From NCBI GenBank assembly GCA_964468725.1, contig CAYXVU010000105.1:1-19528 (forward strand): 19,528 nt of DNA, given 5' to 3'. The notes beneath the pieces were generated by a model, which worked only from the letters and a program-made list of their open reading frames with translations, searched no databases and was not told the DNA's origin. Positions within the stretch are counted from its first letter, which is position 1. The number at the start of each line of letters is the position of its first letter. Made by a program: the position numbers and the translations under genes. The stretch comes from CAYXVU01 sp964468725. Lineage in GTDB: Bacteria; Acidobacteriota; Blastocatellia; UBA7656. Positions 1 to 7,480 of this stretch are shown piece by piece.

Positions 1-1626
1 CGCGATTCGGTGCGCCATCATTTCGTCGCTTCGATTTCGACGGCAGAGACGGCTGCGCGCAACCGCGAGAAGTTGCTCAATGATTTTTATCGCTATCGCC
101 AATCGGCCATCGAAGAGGGCAGCGCCGAGCCGATCAAAGCCTATGTCATCCCACGACGCGGCGACACCTCTGCCGTTGATAAAATGGTTGCGGTGTTGAG
201 CGAGCAAGGCGTCGAAGTCAACCGCGCGCCGTCCGCTTTTCGCGCTTGCGGCAACGAGTATGCGGCGGGCACGTACGTCATTGCACTTGCACAACCGGCG
301 AAGCGTTTGATTCGCACCCTGCTCGATGTCAACGTGCCGATGGAGGAAACATTTTTGAAAGAGCAGGAACGCCGCCGCAAACGCAAACTGCCCGATGAAA
401 TTTATGATGTGACGGCGTGGTCGCTGCCGATGCTCTACAACGTCGAAGCCATTGCCTGTTCGGAAGCGCCGCGCGGCAACTTCGAAGCGATTAAGCCCGC
501 GCTCATTACCCCAGGCGCGGTCAGCGGACAGGCGAGCGTTGCCTATCTCGTCCCCTGGGGCACACAAGCAGCGGGGCGATTTTTAGCCGCCGCGCTCAAA
601 GAGAACCTGCGCATTCTGAGCACCGACAAACCGTTTACGCAACAGGGGCGCACGCTGCCCGCCGGAACCTTGATCTTCAAAGTGAAAGACAACGCCGCGA
701 ATCTGCGCGCCATGCTCGAACGGTTAGCGGCGGCAACCGGCGCAGAGGTTGTGGCTACGGATAGCGGTTGGGTGGACGACGGCGTGAATTTCGGCAGCCG
801 GTATGTGGTACAGGTTCGCAAACCGCTGATCGCGTTGGCGTGGGATACGCCGACTTCGGCAAACGCCGCGGGGCAGACGCGCTTCGTGTTAGAGCGTCAA
901 TTCGGCTATCCGGTCACACCGATTCGAACGCGGCAACTGGCAACCTCAGACCTCTCGCGTTTTCAGGTCATCATCTTGCCCGATGGCGGCGGCTACGGCG
1001 CGACCTTCGGGGCGGGCGGCATCGAGCGATTGAAAGATTGGGTGGCCAATGGCGGCACGTTGATTACGCTGGGCAGCGGCGCGGCGGCCTTTCTGGTCGA
1101 AGCGAAATTGCTCGACACTTCCGAAGAGAATCTCGCTCCCGATGCCAAAGCCGCGCCGGATGCCAAAACGCCGCCGCAGAAGCCCGCGAGCAAACTGTTG
1201 ACCAGCGAAGCCGATTACCTCAAAGCCATTCAGCCCGACACCGAACGCCCGGATGAAGTTGCGGGCGTGCTTGTGCGCGCGCGCACGGATCAAGACCATT
1301 GGATGAGCGCAGGCGTGCCGGGAACGGTTCATGTGTTGTATTCGGGGCGCACGATTTTCAGCCCGCTCAAGGTTGATCGCGGCATCAATGCCGCTATCTA
1401 TGAAGGCGCAGAGTCGTTGCTGGCCAGCGGCTATATGTGGGAGGAGAATCGCAAGCAATTAGCCTACAAACCGTTTTTGATGGTGCAGTCGCAAGGGCGC
1501 GGAGTCGTGATTGCTTTCGCTTCCGACCCAAACTACCGCGCCTATATGGACGGGTTGAATGTGCTCTTCCTGAACGCCGTATTTCGCGGCCCGGCGCACG
1601 CGCGACCGGCGACGGGAAACCGATAG
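1..1626 (+). CDS. M14-family zinc carboxypeptidase-like protein, C-terminal part (5' end outside window)
   Basis: The reading frame is open from base 1 to TAG at 1624-1626, giving 541 visible residues with the N-terminus missing. The segment resembles the C-terminal part of large (roughly 850-900 aa) secreted M14-family peptidases common in Acidobacteriota. It starts near a RHHFVASISTAETAARN-type stretch that follows the peptidase domain in those proteins. The zinc-binding HxxE motif and catalytic Glu lie upstream and cannot be checked, so activity is inferred. Residues about 275-365 look like a class I glutamine-amidotransferase-like (ThuA-like) fold: a VIILPDGGGYG strand-turn, then a helix and GGTLITLGSG. 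The C-terminus (FASDPNYRAYMDGLNVLFLN) matches the usual end of these proteins. A low-complexity Pro/Ala/Lys linker sits at about 378-397. The likely role is exported peptide degradation. Family assignment is from recalled motifs. Confidence 0.82.
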   Translation, partial: RDSVRHHFVASISTAETAARNREKLLNDFYRYRQSAIEEGSAEPIKAYVIPRRGDTSAVDKMVAVLSEQGVEVNRAPSAFRACGNEYAAGTYVIALAQPAKRLIRTLLDVNVPMEETFLKEQERRRKRKLPDEIYDVTAWSLPMLYNVEAIACSEAPRGNFEAIKPALITPGAVSGQASVAYLVPWGTQAAGRFLAAALKENLRILSTDKPFTQQGRTLPAGTLIFKVKDNAANLRAMLERLAAATGAEVVATDSGWVDDGVNFGSRYVVQVRKPLIALAWDTPTSANAAGQTRFVLERQFGYPVTPIRTRQLATSDLSRFQVIILPDGGGYGATFGAGGIERLKDWVANGGTLITLGSGAAAFLVEAKLLDTSEENLAPDAKAAPDAKTPPQKPASKLLTSEADYLKAIQPDTERPDEVAGVLVRARTDQDHWMSAGVPGTVHVLYSGRTIFSPLKVDRGINAAIYEGAESLLASGYMWEENRKQLAYKPFLMVQSQGRGVVIAFASDPNYRAYMDGLNVLFLNAVFRGPAHARPATGNR

Positions 1627-1655
1627 GAAGGGGCAAACCAATGCCCTGAACCGCT

Positions 1656-1686
1656 GTTGAGAGGTGGCCTCTGACCGCCTCTCAAC
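1656..1686 (+). terminator. Stem-loop between M14 gene and pepE; REP-like palindrome, possible terminator
   Basis: Bases 1656-1667 pair with 1675-1686 in a 12-bp stem containing one U-G wobble and a 7-nt loop, CCTCTGA. A T-rich stretch (GTTTCTCATTT) follows on the plus strand, so it could end the M14 transcript. Its first 24 bases match the inverted-repeat arms at 15134-15200 at 21 of 24 positions, so it also belongs to a dispersed repeat family. A weaker 5-bp hairpin (1631-1635 with 1642-1646) precedes it. Confidence 0.6.
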
Positions 1687-1707
1687 GTTTCTCATTTGAA
1701 GGTGTCC

Positions 1708-2436
1708 ATGCCAAAACCGCGACTCTTGCTTTTGAGCAATTCGAAAAATTATGGGCAAGCCTATCTCGATCACGCGGAGGCGGAGATCAAAGACTTTTTC
1801 GGCTCCGAAATCCAACGCATTCTCTTCGTGCCGTTTGCCGCCGTGCGTTTGTCGTATGACGATTTCACCGGGCTGGTCAGAAAGCGGTTGAAGAGGATGG
1901 GCTACGCGGTTGACGGGCTGCACAAAGCGCGTGACCCCGAACGCGCCGTGCGCGAAGCCGAAGCGATTGCCGTTGGCGGCGGCAACACCTTTCATTTGCT
2001 GCGCGGGTTGTATGAAGCCGGAGTGATCGAAACCATCCGGGCACGCGTTGCGGCGGGGATGCCCTACATCGGTTGGAGCGCCGGTTCGAATGTTGCGTGT
2101 CCGACGATTCGCACAACCAACGATATGCCAATCGTCGAGCCGCCCCAGTTTGCCGCGCTCAATCTCGTCCCCTTTCAGATCAACCCGCACTACACCGATT
2201 TTCATCCGCCCGGCCATCAGGGAGAGACCCGCGAAGAGCGTCTTCTTGAATTCGCCTTTGCCAACCCGACGGTCACAGTCGTCGGACTGCGCGAAGGTTG
2301 TCTGCTGCGGGTTGAGGGCAAACGGTTGCGATTGATCGGCGACAAACCGGCGCGCCTGTTTCGCTGTGGTATAGAGCCGCGCGAGTATGCGGGAGAAAGA
2401 TCGTTGCAATTTTTGCTGGATGAAATAAACCGATGA
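1708..2436 (+). CDS. pepE: Dipeptidase E (alpha-aspartyl dipeptidase, peptidase family S51)
   Basis: This is a cytoplasmic serine peptidase that hydrolyses dipeptides with N-terminal aspartate (Asp-Xaa). The 242-aa product aligns with enterobacterial PepE (229 aa) along its length. The nucleophile elbow GWSAGSN puts the catalytic Ser at 124. ACPTIRTTNDMPIVE carries Asp139, and QINPHYTD carries His161, matching Ser120/Asp135/His157 of Salmonella PepE. VGGGNTFHLL (89-98) and GHQGETREERL are also family signatures. The ATG at 1708 is preferred over the TTG at 1696 because GAAGG ends 5 nt before it and the family starts with the RLLLLSNS strand. A hairpin separates it from the M14 gene, so it may be transcribed separately. 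Function is confident. Confidence 0.95.
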   Translation: MPKPRLLLLSNSKNYGQAYLDHAEAEIKDFFGSEIQRILFVPFAAVRLSYDDFTGLVRKRLKRMGYAVDGLHKARDPERAVREAEAIAVGGGNTFHLLRGLYEAGVIETIRARVAAGMPYIGWSAGSNVACPTIRTTNDMPIVEPPQFAALNLVPFQINPHYTDFHPPGHQGETREERLLEFAFANPTVTVVGLREGCLLRVEGKRLRLIGDKPARLFRCGIEPREYAGERSLQFLLDEINR

Positions 2437-2486
2437 GGTTTTGCGATTGAACCCTAGAAGGTACGAAGGCGAGAGGCGGTTGGTCT

Positions 2487-3770
2487 GTGCAAGACAGGGT
2501 AAACAGAATCTTTTCTCATCTCTTCGGAGACCCGCGTCGGGAGTTGCTTGAACATCGGTTGTTGAACACCATCAGTCTGCTCAATGCGCTAGCCAACTTG
2601 GGCGGGGCGCTGCGGTTTTTGAATCTTGAGCGAGACGGTTGGTTGTTGCTATTGCACATCGTTACCGGCCTGTTGTTTTTGCTCGTTTATTATCTCTCGC
2701 GGTTTCGCGGCCTTTATCGGTCATTGTACTGGCCCTTTGTCTGCTTGATTTTGACCTTTCTGTTTCTGAATTCGTTGCTCAATGCCGGTTCGTTCGGCGG
2801 CGCGCATTACTACTTTATCCCGGCGCTGGTAATTGCCACCATTTTGGCAGCCACCTCACGAGTGACCATGTCGGCACTCATCATTTTCGGCGTTGTCACT
2901 CTCGGTCTGTTTCTTGTTGAGCAGAGACGCCCGGATTGGATTACCCACCACGCGAGCGCCAAAGAACGCGCCGTTGACGTAGCCACAAACTTTTTCTTCG
3001 TGCAGATTTTTACCGGACTGCTCGTGATGGTATTGGCAAGAAACCTCAATCAGGAGCGAAAAAAATCCGACCGCCTCTTGCTCAACATTCTGCCCGAACG
3101 CATCGCCGAAGAGTTGAAAGCCAACGATCAGGTCGAGCCTTTGCACTATGCAAGCGCGTCGGTGTTATTTACCGATTTCGTCGGCTTTACGCAGATCGCC
3201 GAAACCCTGACCCCGCAAGCCTTGATCGGCGAACTCGACCTCTGCTTTCGCGCCTTTGATGAGATCGCCAAACGGCATCACCTCGAAAAGATCAAAACCA
3301 TCGGGGACTCTTACATGGCTGCCGGTGGCATTCCGGCGGCCAACCGCACGCACGCGGTAGACGCGGTGCTAGCGGCGCTCGAAATTCAGAGCTTTATGCG
3401 TGAATGGCAGCAGCGCAAAGCCGCTGCGAACCAACCGGGTTGGCAGTTGCGATTGGGCATCCATTCGGGGGCGTTGGTAGCGGGCGTCATCGGGCGCGAG
3501 AAGTTTGCCTATGATGTGTGGGGCGATACGGTGAACACGGCGAGTCGGATGGAGTCGTCCGGCGCAGCCGAGCGCATCAACATTTCGGGAGCGACATTCG
3601 AAATGGTAAAAGACTTCTTTCTCTGCGAGCCGCGCGGCAAAATCGCTGCGAAAAATAAAGGCGAGATCGAAATGTATTTTGTCGAACGCCTGCGCCTCGA
3701 ATTTTCCGACGATGCGGAAGGCCGCACGCCGAATGCAGCCTTCGCAGAAGCCTATCGCCGCCTCGCGTGA
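2487..3770 (+). CDS. Membrane-anchored class III adenylate cyclase
   Basis: The product (427 aa) makes cAMP from ATP at the cytoplasmic face of the membrane. The N-terminal half has about six hydrophobic helices (about 28-45, 52-70, 81-99, 108-124, 127-145, 168-185). A charged linker follows, with the NILPERIAEEL signature (200-210) typical of the segment that couples membrane domains to cyclases. The catalytic domain covers about 222-405. All six canonical residues are visible: metal ligands Asp230 and Asp274, adenine-selecting Lys270 and Asp343, and transition-state residues Asn350 and Arg354. The Lys/Asp pair argues for ATP rather than GTP. It should work as a homodimer, like mycobacterial Rv1625c. 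The start is GTG at 2487, with AGAGG about 10 nt upstream and an in-frame stop at 2448. Its signal is unknown. Confidence 0.93.
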   Translation: MQDRVNRIFSHLFGDPRRELLEHRLLNTISLLNALANLGGALRFLNLERDGWLLLLHIVTGLLFLLVYYLSRFRGLYRSLYWPFVCLILTFLFLNSLLNAGSFGGAHYYFIPALVIATILAATSRVTMSALIIFGVVTLGLFLVEQRRPDWITHHASAKERAVDVATNFFFVQIFTGLLVMVLARNLNQERKKSDRLLLNILPERIAEELKANDQVEPLHYASASVLFTDFVGFTQIAETLTPQALIGELDLCFRAFDEIAKRHHLEKIKTIGDSYMAAGGIPAANRTHAVDAVLAALEIQSFMREWQQRKAAANQPGWQLRLGIHSGALVAGVIGREKFAYDVWGDTVNTASRMESSGAAERINISGATFEMVKDFFLCEPRGKIAAKNKGEIEMYFVERLRLEFSDDAEGRTPNAAFAEAYRRLA

Positions 3771-3805
3771 TTGCAAAGTGAACGCGGACGCGCCGGACGG
3801 AAGAG

Positions 3806-3833
3806 TTGACATTGCGCAGGGTTTCGGGAGAAT
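3806..3833 (+). promoter_or_regulatory. Candidate sigma70-type promoter before the PPIase gene
   Basis: A perfect TTGACA lies at 3806-3811, followed after 16 bp by GAGAAT (3828-3833, 4 of 6 matches to TATAAT). It lies in the 153-bp gap between the cyclase stop and the PPIase start, leaving a leader of about 80 nt. The -10 match is imperfect. I see nothing else in this gap. Confidence 0.4.
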
Positions 3834-3923
3834 GACATGGCGCATCATTGATGTGGCGCAAAGAGAGCCGAGCTTCTGTAGAGATGTCCCGGTATCGAAA
3901 TCTCACGACACGGAGTAGGAGTG

Positions 3924-5025
3924 ATGACGGAGCGGCTTCATTATAGAAGGCGACGCAATGGGCTTCGCCTTTTCCACTTGCTTATCGGGTTCGTAGCGGT
4001 CGTCGGCCTCTTTCATCCGTTGCTGGCGCAGCAGAAGAAGCGCGCGGCGCAATCAGCAGCCGAGCCGCCATTGACGGTCGAGCAGATGGCGGCGCTCGAA
4101 GCCGTCATCACCACCGATCTCGGCGTCGTCCGCTTCGAGTTCTTCCCCGACAAAGCGCCGAAGCATGTTCAGCAATTCATCAAACAAGCGCGCGCCGGAT
4201 TTTATGACGGCTCGGCGTTTCATCGCGTCATTGAGCGCGGCATTGTGCAAGGCGGCGACCCGTTGCTCAAAGACCTGAAGACGCCGCGCGAGCGCTGGGG
4301 CAGTGGCGGACTCAATCAGTTGCCCGATGAGTTTAGCGACCTCAAACATGGGCGCGGCACGATTTCAACGGCGCGCATCCCGGGACGCGCCAACAGCGGC
4401 GGGGCGCAGTTTTTCATCTGCCTCTATCCGCAGCCGCAGCTCGACGGGCAATTCTCCGCCTTCGGGCAAGTCAACGAAGGCATCGAGGTGGTCGAAAAAA
4501 TCTCGCTCGTCGAAGCCGACAAAAATCAGTTGACCAAGACGCCGGTCAAAATCACCTCGATCAAGATTGAACCGAAGAAGCTCGAACCCTTCAAACACGC
4601 CAGCCTGAGCGAACTGCGCCGCGAGGTGTTGCTCAAAACCAATCTCGGCGAAATCACCGTCGAGATGAACCCCGATCTGGCGCCGGAACACGTTCGCAAC
4701 TTTTTGAAACTCGTCGAGACCGGCTGGTATAACGGCACGGCGTTTCATCGCGTTGTGCCCGGTTTCGTCGTGCAAGGCGGCTTCGCCTACACCCGCGCCA
4801 ACGGTTCGGAGCACCCCGCAGACCGCTGGGTGCGGTTGCTCAAAGCGGAGTTTTCGAAAGAGCCGCACATACGCGGCGTGCTTTCGATGGCGCGGGCAGA
4901 CGACCCGAACTCGGCGGCGACCTCCTTCTTTTTGGTGCTCGGAACCGCCTCGCATTTGGATAACAAGTACACGGTCTTTGGCAAAATGATTAGCGGGTTC
5001 GACACCCTTGATCGCATCGAACAAG
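3924..5025 (+). CDS. Secreted peptidyl-prolyl cis-trans isomerase with two cyclophilin domains (3' end lost in assembly gap)
   Basis: This is an exported cyclophilin-type PPIase expected to speed proline isomerisation in envelope proteins. A basic start is followed by a hydrophobic segment (about 15-35) with likely cleavage after LLA in LLAQQ, so it is exported or membrane-anchored. Domain 1 (about 62-215) has FHRV (99-102), QGGD, SGGAQFFI (158-165) and LDGQFSAFG. Domain 2 (about 235 onward) has FHRVVPGFVVQGG (274-286), TSFFL (333-337) and LDNKYTVFG. Domain 2 carries Ser where the usual QFF glutamine sits. ATG 3924 is chosen over GTG 3921 because GGAG (3912-3915) is 8 nt away. The 367 visible codons run into the N gap, and only the end of domain 2 should be missing. 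Confidence 0.92.
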
Positions 5026-5125
5026 NNNNNNNNNNNNNNNNNNNNNNNNNNNNNNNNNNNNNNNNNNNNNNNNNNNNNNNNNNNNNNNNNNNNNNNNNNN
5101 NNNNNNNNNNNNNNNNNNNNNNNNN
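5026..5125. other. Assembly gap of 100 N
   Basis: Exactly 100 ambiguous bases. This is the conventional filler for a scaffold gap of unknown length. The PPIase 3' end is lost here, and any reading frame drawn across it is meaningless. The 50 bases after it are a leader ending in the transaldolase ribosome binding site. Confidence 0.99.
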
Positions 5126-5175
5126 ATCTTTTTAACCGCAAGCTGCCGCTTGCCCGAACCTCAGCAGGAGAGAGA

Positions 5176-6333
5176 ATGAGCGCCAATCCGCTTTTGCAAC
5201 TGAGAGAACTCGGTCAATCCATCTGGTTCGATAACATCGAACGCAAACTGATTACCTCGGGCGAGCTTCGCCGCCTCATCGAAGAGGACGGACTCGGCGG
5301 CGTGACCTCCAATCCGGCGATCTTTGAAAAGGCCATCAGCGGCTCGGATGACTACACCGATCAACTGCGCGAGCTGGCCGAGCAAGGCAAGACGGCCAAC
5401 GAGATTTATGAGGCGCTCGCGGTGTGCGACATTCAGATGGCGGCGGATGCACTGCTTGGCGTTTATGAAGCGACCGAAGGCCGCGATGGCTTTGTCAGCT
5501 TGGAGTGCTCGCCCTTGCTCGCTCACGACACCGAGGGGACAGTTGCCGAGGCGCGCCGGTTGTGGCAATGGCTGGATCGCAAGAACGTGATGATTAAAAT
5601 CCCCGGCACGCCCGCTGGCATCCCCGCCATCGAACAGTGCATCGCTGACGGCATCAATATCAATATCACCTTGCTCTTTTCGCTCAAGGCATACGAAGCG
5701 ACGATGGAGGCCTATATTCGCGGGCTTGAGCGTCGCGCCGCCGCCGGGCAAGCCCTTGATCGCGTCGCTTCGGTGGCCAGTTTCTTCATCAGCCGCATTG
5801 ACACGGCGGTTGATAAACAGCTCGAACAGCGGCTCGCCGCTTCGGGCAGCGAGGTGGAAAAAGCGTTGCTTGGCTCGCTTAACGGGCGCATCGCCATTGC
5901 CAACGCGAAGGTAGCGTATCAACGCTTCAAAGAGATTTTTCACGGCGAACGCTTTCAGGCTCTGCGCGAACAAGGGGCGCGCGTGCAGCGTCCCTTGTGG
6001 GCTTCAACGTCAACCAAAAACCCGACCTACTCGGATGTTTACTACATTGAAACGCTTATCGGAGATGAAACCGTCAACACCATTCCTCCGGCAACCTTCA
6101 CAGCCTTTCGTCAGCACGGCACAGCGCAACTTTCGATAGAAGATGATCTGGATGAAGAGCGCCGACGACTGGAACGCTTGGCGAGCCTCGGCATTCACCT
6201 TGATGCGATCACCGAACAAGTGCTCGAAGAAGGGGTGCGGTTATTCATTCAGCCGTTTGAAAAGTTGTTGCAGACGATTGAAACGCGCCGCACAGAGGTG
6301 CTCGGACAATCGGCGACGAGCGTCGCCGATTAA
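5176..6333 (+). CDS. tal: Transaldolase (long, about 385-aa type)
   Basis: A cytoplasmic pentose phosphate pathway enzyme that moves a dihydroxyacetone unit from sedoheptulose 7-phosphate to glyceraldehyde 3-phosphate. Visible family motifs are SIWFDNI (15-21), GVTSNPAIF (42-50) with the phosphate-site region, and VMIKIPGTPAG (138-148), where Lys141 should form the Schiff base. Later come NITLLFS and the VASFFISRID segment, then LWASTSTKNP. The 385-residue length fits the long subclass seen in Actinobacteria, Cyanobacteria and Acidobacteria. ATG 5176 has AGGAG 5 nt upstream and starts at the normal position. The next gene begins 23 nt after its stop, so co-transcription with DUF2889 is likely, although the metabolic link is not obvious. 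Confidence 0.95.
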   Translation: MSANPLLQLRELGQSIWFDNIERKLITSGELRRLIEEDGLGGVTSNPAIFEKAISGSDDYTDQLRELAEQGKTANEIYEALAVCDIQMAADALLGVYEATEGRDGFVSLECSPLLAHDTEGTVAEARRLWQWLDRKNVMIKIPGTPAGIPAIEQCIADGININITLLFSLKAYEATMEAYIRGLERRAAAGQALDRVASVASFFISRIDTAVDKQLEQRLAASGSEVEKALLGSLNGRIAIANAKVAYQRFKEIFHGERFQALREQGARVQRPLWASTSTKNPTYSDVYYIETLIGDETVNTIPPATFTAFRQHGTAQLSIEDDLDEERRRLERLASLGIHLDAITEQVLEEGVRLFIQPFEKLLQTIETRRTEVLGQSATSVAD

Positions 6334-6356
6334 CCGATTCGAGTCAGGAAACGCGC

Positions 6357-6866
6357 ATGGCAGAGTATGTAAGGAACCTCAATATCGAAATGGATTGGCT
6401 CGACGACGCGAGTTTCGAAATCGTCGGCATCCTCAATGACAACGTACATTCGCTCAAAGCGCGGTTCGAGGTCAGCTTCCCGGATTATGTCATCCGCGCA
6501 GCGACGAGCGAGATTACCCGCATGCCCTATGACGGCATCTGTACGGGTTCGACCACAGCGATTCGCCATCTCGAAGGTGAAAAGATCGGGCGCGGCTTTC
6601 GTCGCCGCGTCGGAGAAGTGCTGGGCGGGGCAGCAAGTTGCAATCATCTGCACACGCTGGTCAATGTGATGGGGGCAACAGCATTTCAGATGAATTACAT
6701 GGCCGCCAAGCGATTACGCAACGCCGAAGAGAGGCTGCGCGCCATCGCGGATGACCCGGCCAAACGCCGTTTGATGGTGCTCAGTTGGATGCCACAGCTT
6801 CGCAACACCTGCTATACCTTCAGCGAAGCCAACGACCACTTGTTTGAACCGCCACGTGACGAATGA
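6357..6866 (+). CDS. DUF2889-family protein of unknown function
   Basis: A 169-aa soluble protein with no signal peptide or membrane segment. I recognise the DUF2889 signature: IGRGFRRRVGEVLGG (77-91) followed by CNHLHTLV and MGATAFQ (105-111). Cys62, Cys95, His97 and Cys152 sit where I recall conserved Cys/His in the family, so a metal site is possible but unproven. The start ATG has AGGAA 6 nt upstream. It lies 23 nt after transaldolase and 80 nt before a MaoC-type dehydratase. In other bacteria I recall such genes near acyl-CoA metabolism genes, so an accessory role there is a guess. No biochemical function is known to me. Confidence 0.82.
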   Translation: MAEYVRNLNIEMDWLDDASFEIVGILNDNVHSLKARFEVSFPDYVIRAATSEITRMPYDGICTGSTTAIRHLEGEKIGRGFRRRVGEVLGGAASCNHLHTLVNVMGATAFQMNYMAAKRLRNAEERLRAIADDPAKRRLMVLSWMPQLRNTCYTFSEANDHLFEPPRDE

Positions 6867-6879
6867 CAAGGAGGAAGCG

Positions 6880-6963
6880 ATGAGCCACGCTTCAGCAACT
6901 GGTCATTGGTCACTGGCCATTTGTCACTATTGTGAGGAAGGGCGCAATGAGCAAGTACTTTGA
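6880..6963 (+). CDS. Possible 27-codon leader ORF overlapping the MaoC start
   Basis: A near-perfect Shine-Dalgarno (AAGGAGG, 6868-6874) sits 5 nt before ATG 6880. The frame encodes 27 residues (starting MSHASATGHWSLAICHY) and stops at TGA 6961-6963, overlapping the MaoC start at 6947 in another frame. Most of it is made of the 7-nt repeat, so the peptide probably has no function of its own. It may instead affect translation of the next gene, or be a relic of a duplicated start region. Evidence is only the ribosome binding site and the frame. Confidence 0.25.
   Translation: MSHASATGHWSLAICHYCEEGRNEQVL
6901..6928 (+). repeat. Degenerate 7-nt tandem repeat (four units)
   Basis: Units are GGTCATT, GGTCACT, GGCCATT and TGTCACT (6901, 6908, 6915, 6922). 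The consensus is roughly GGTCAYT. It ends 18 nt before the MaoC start, just ahead of its ribosome binding site. It resembles the short tandemly repeated heptamers described in cyanobacteria. Confidence 0.75.
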
Positions 6964-7387
6964 AGACTTCGAAATTGGTGAAGAGGCAAAGTCCGCCGGA
7001 CGCACAATCACGGAGACGGACATCGTGAACTTTGCCGGAATCACCGGCGATTGGAACGAGATTCATACCAATAAAGAGGCGGCCAAACGCGGCCTCTTCC
7101 GCAAGCGCATCGCGCACGGAGCTTTGATCTTTTCAATTGCGACCGGGCTGGGCGTGCGCATGGGTACAATTGACGATACGATCATCGCCTTTTACGGACT
7201 CGACCATTTGCGCTTTGTCAAACCGACCTTTATTGGCGACACCATCTGGCTCAAAACGCTGGTGCAAGAGAAGGTGGAGCGCGACGAGCAGGGCGGCATC
7301 ATCACCACGCTCAATGAAGTCATCAATCAGCGCGGCGAAGTCGTCATCAGCTACATTGCCAAAGCCCTCATCAAACGCCGCAAGTAA
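6947..7387 (+). CDS. MaoC-like (R)-specific enoyl-CoA hydratase / dehydratase
   Basis: A 146-aa single hot-dog protein expected to act on acyl-CoA thioesters, most likely hydrating enoyl-CoA in a reversible reaction. The hydratase motif is present as FAGITGDWNEIHTN, with catalytic Asp35 and His40 at the usual five-residue spacing. GLFRKRIAHGALIFS follows, as in other MaoC proteins, and LRFVKPTFIGDTI is the hot-dog core. ATG 6947 has AGGAAGG 5 nt upstream and starts with YFEDFEIGEE, the normal family start. The gene follows DUF2889 and may be co-transcribed with it. The substrate cannot be read from the sequence. Confidence 0.92.
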   Translation: MSKYFEDFEIGEEAKSAGRTITETDIVNFAGITGDWNEIHTNKEAAKRGLFRKRIAHGALIFSIATGLGVRMGTIDDTIIAFYGLDHLRFVKPTFIGDTIWLKTLVQEKVERDEQGGIITTLNEVINQRGEVVISYIAKALIKRRK

Positions 7388-7440
7388 ATCCCTGCCACCC
7401 TTTCTCGGTTGTCGGCTTGACGCTTTCGATTGGCAATGGA

Positions 7441-7457
7441 CGGCGCGTATCGCGCCG
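7441..7457. terminator. GC-rich hairpin between convergent genes
   Basis: CGGCGCG (7441-7447) and CGCGCCG (7451-7457) form a perfect 7-bp stem with a 3-nt loop. It sits between the MaoC stop at 7387 and the end of the minus-strand gene at 7481. It lacks a T-run on either strand, so intrinsic termination is doubtful, but the position between convergent genes fits a bidirectional stop. Confidence 0.35.
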
Positions 7458-7480
7458 CGTTGCAGGACTTGCACAATGGG

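Noticed and set aside
1459..2409. 316-codon open frame on the minus strand covering pepE
   Set aside because: It is antisense to a gene with a complete catalytic triad and full-length family match; the peptide is Arg/Gln-rich with no recognisable domain.
4365..5186. Long minus-strand frame running across the N gap
   Set aside because: It is antisense to the cyclophilin domains and is kept open only because N bases cannot form stops.
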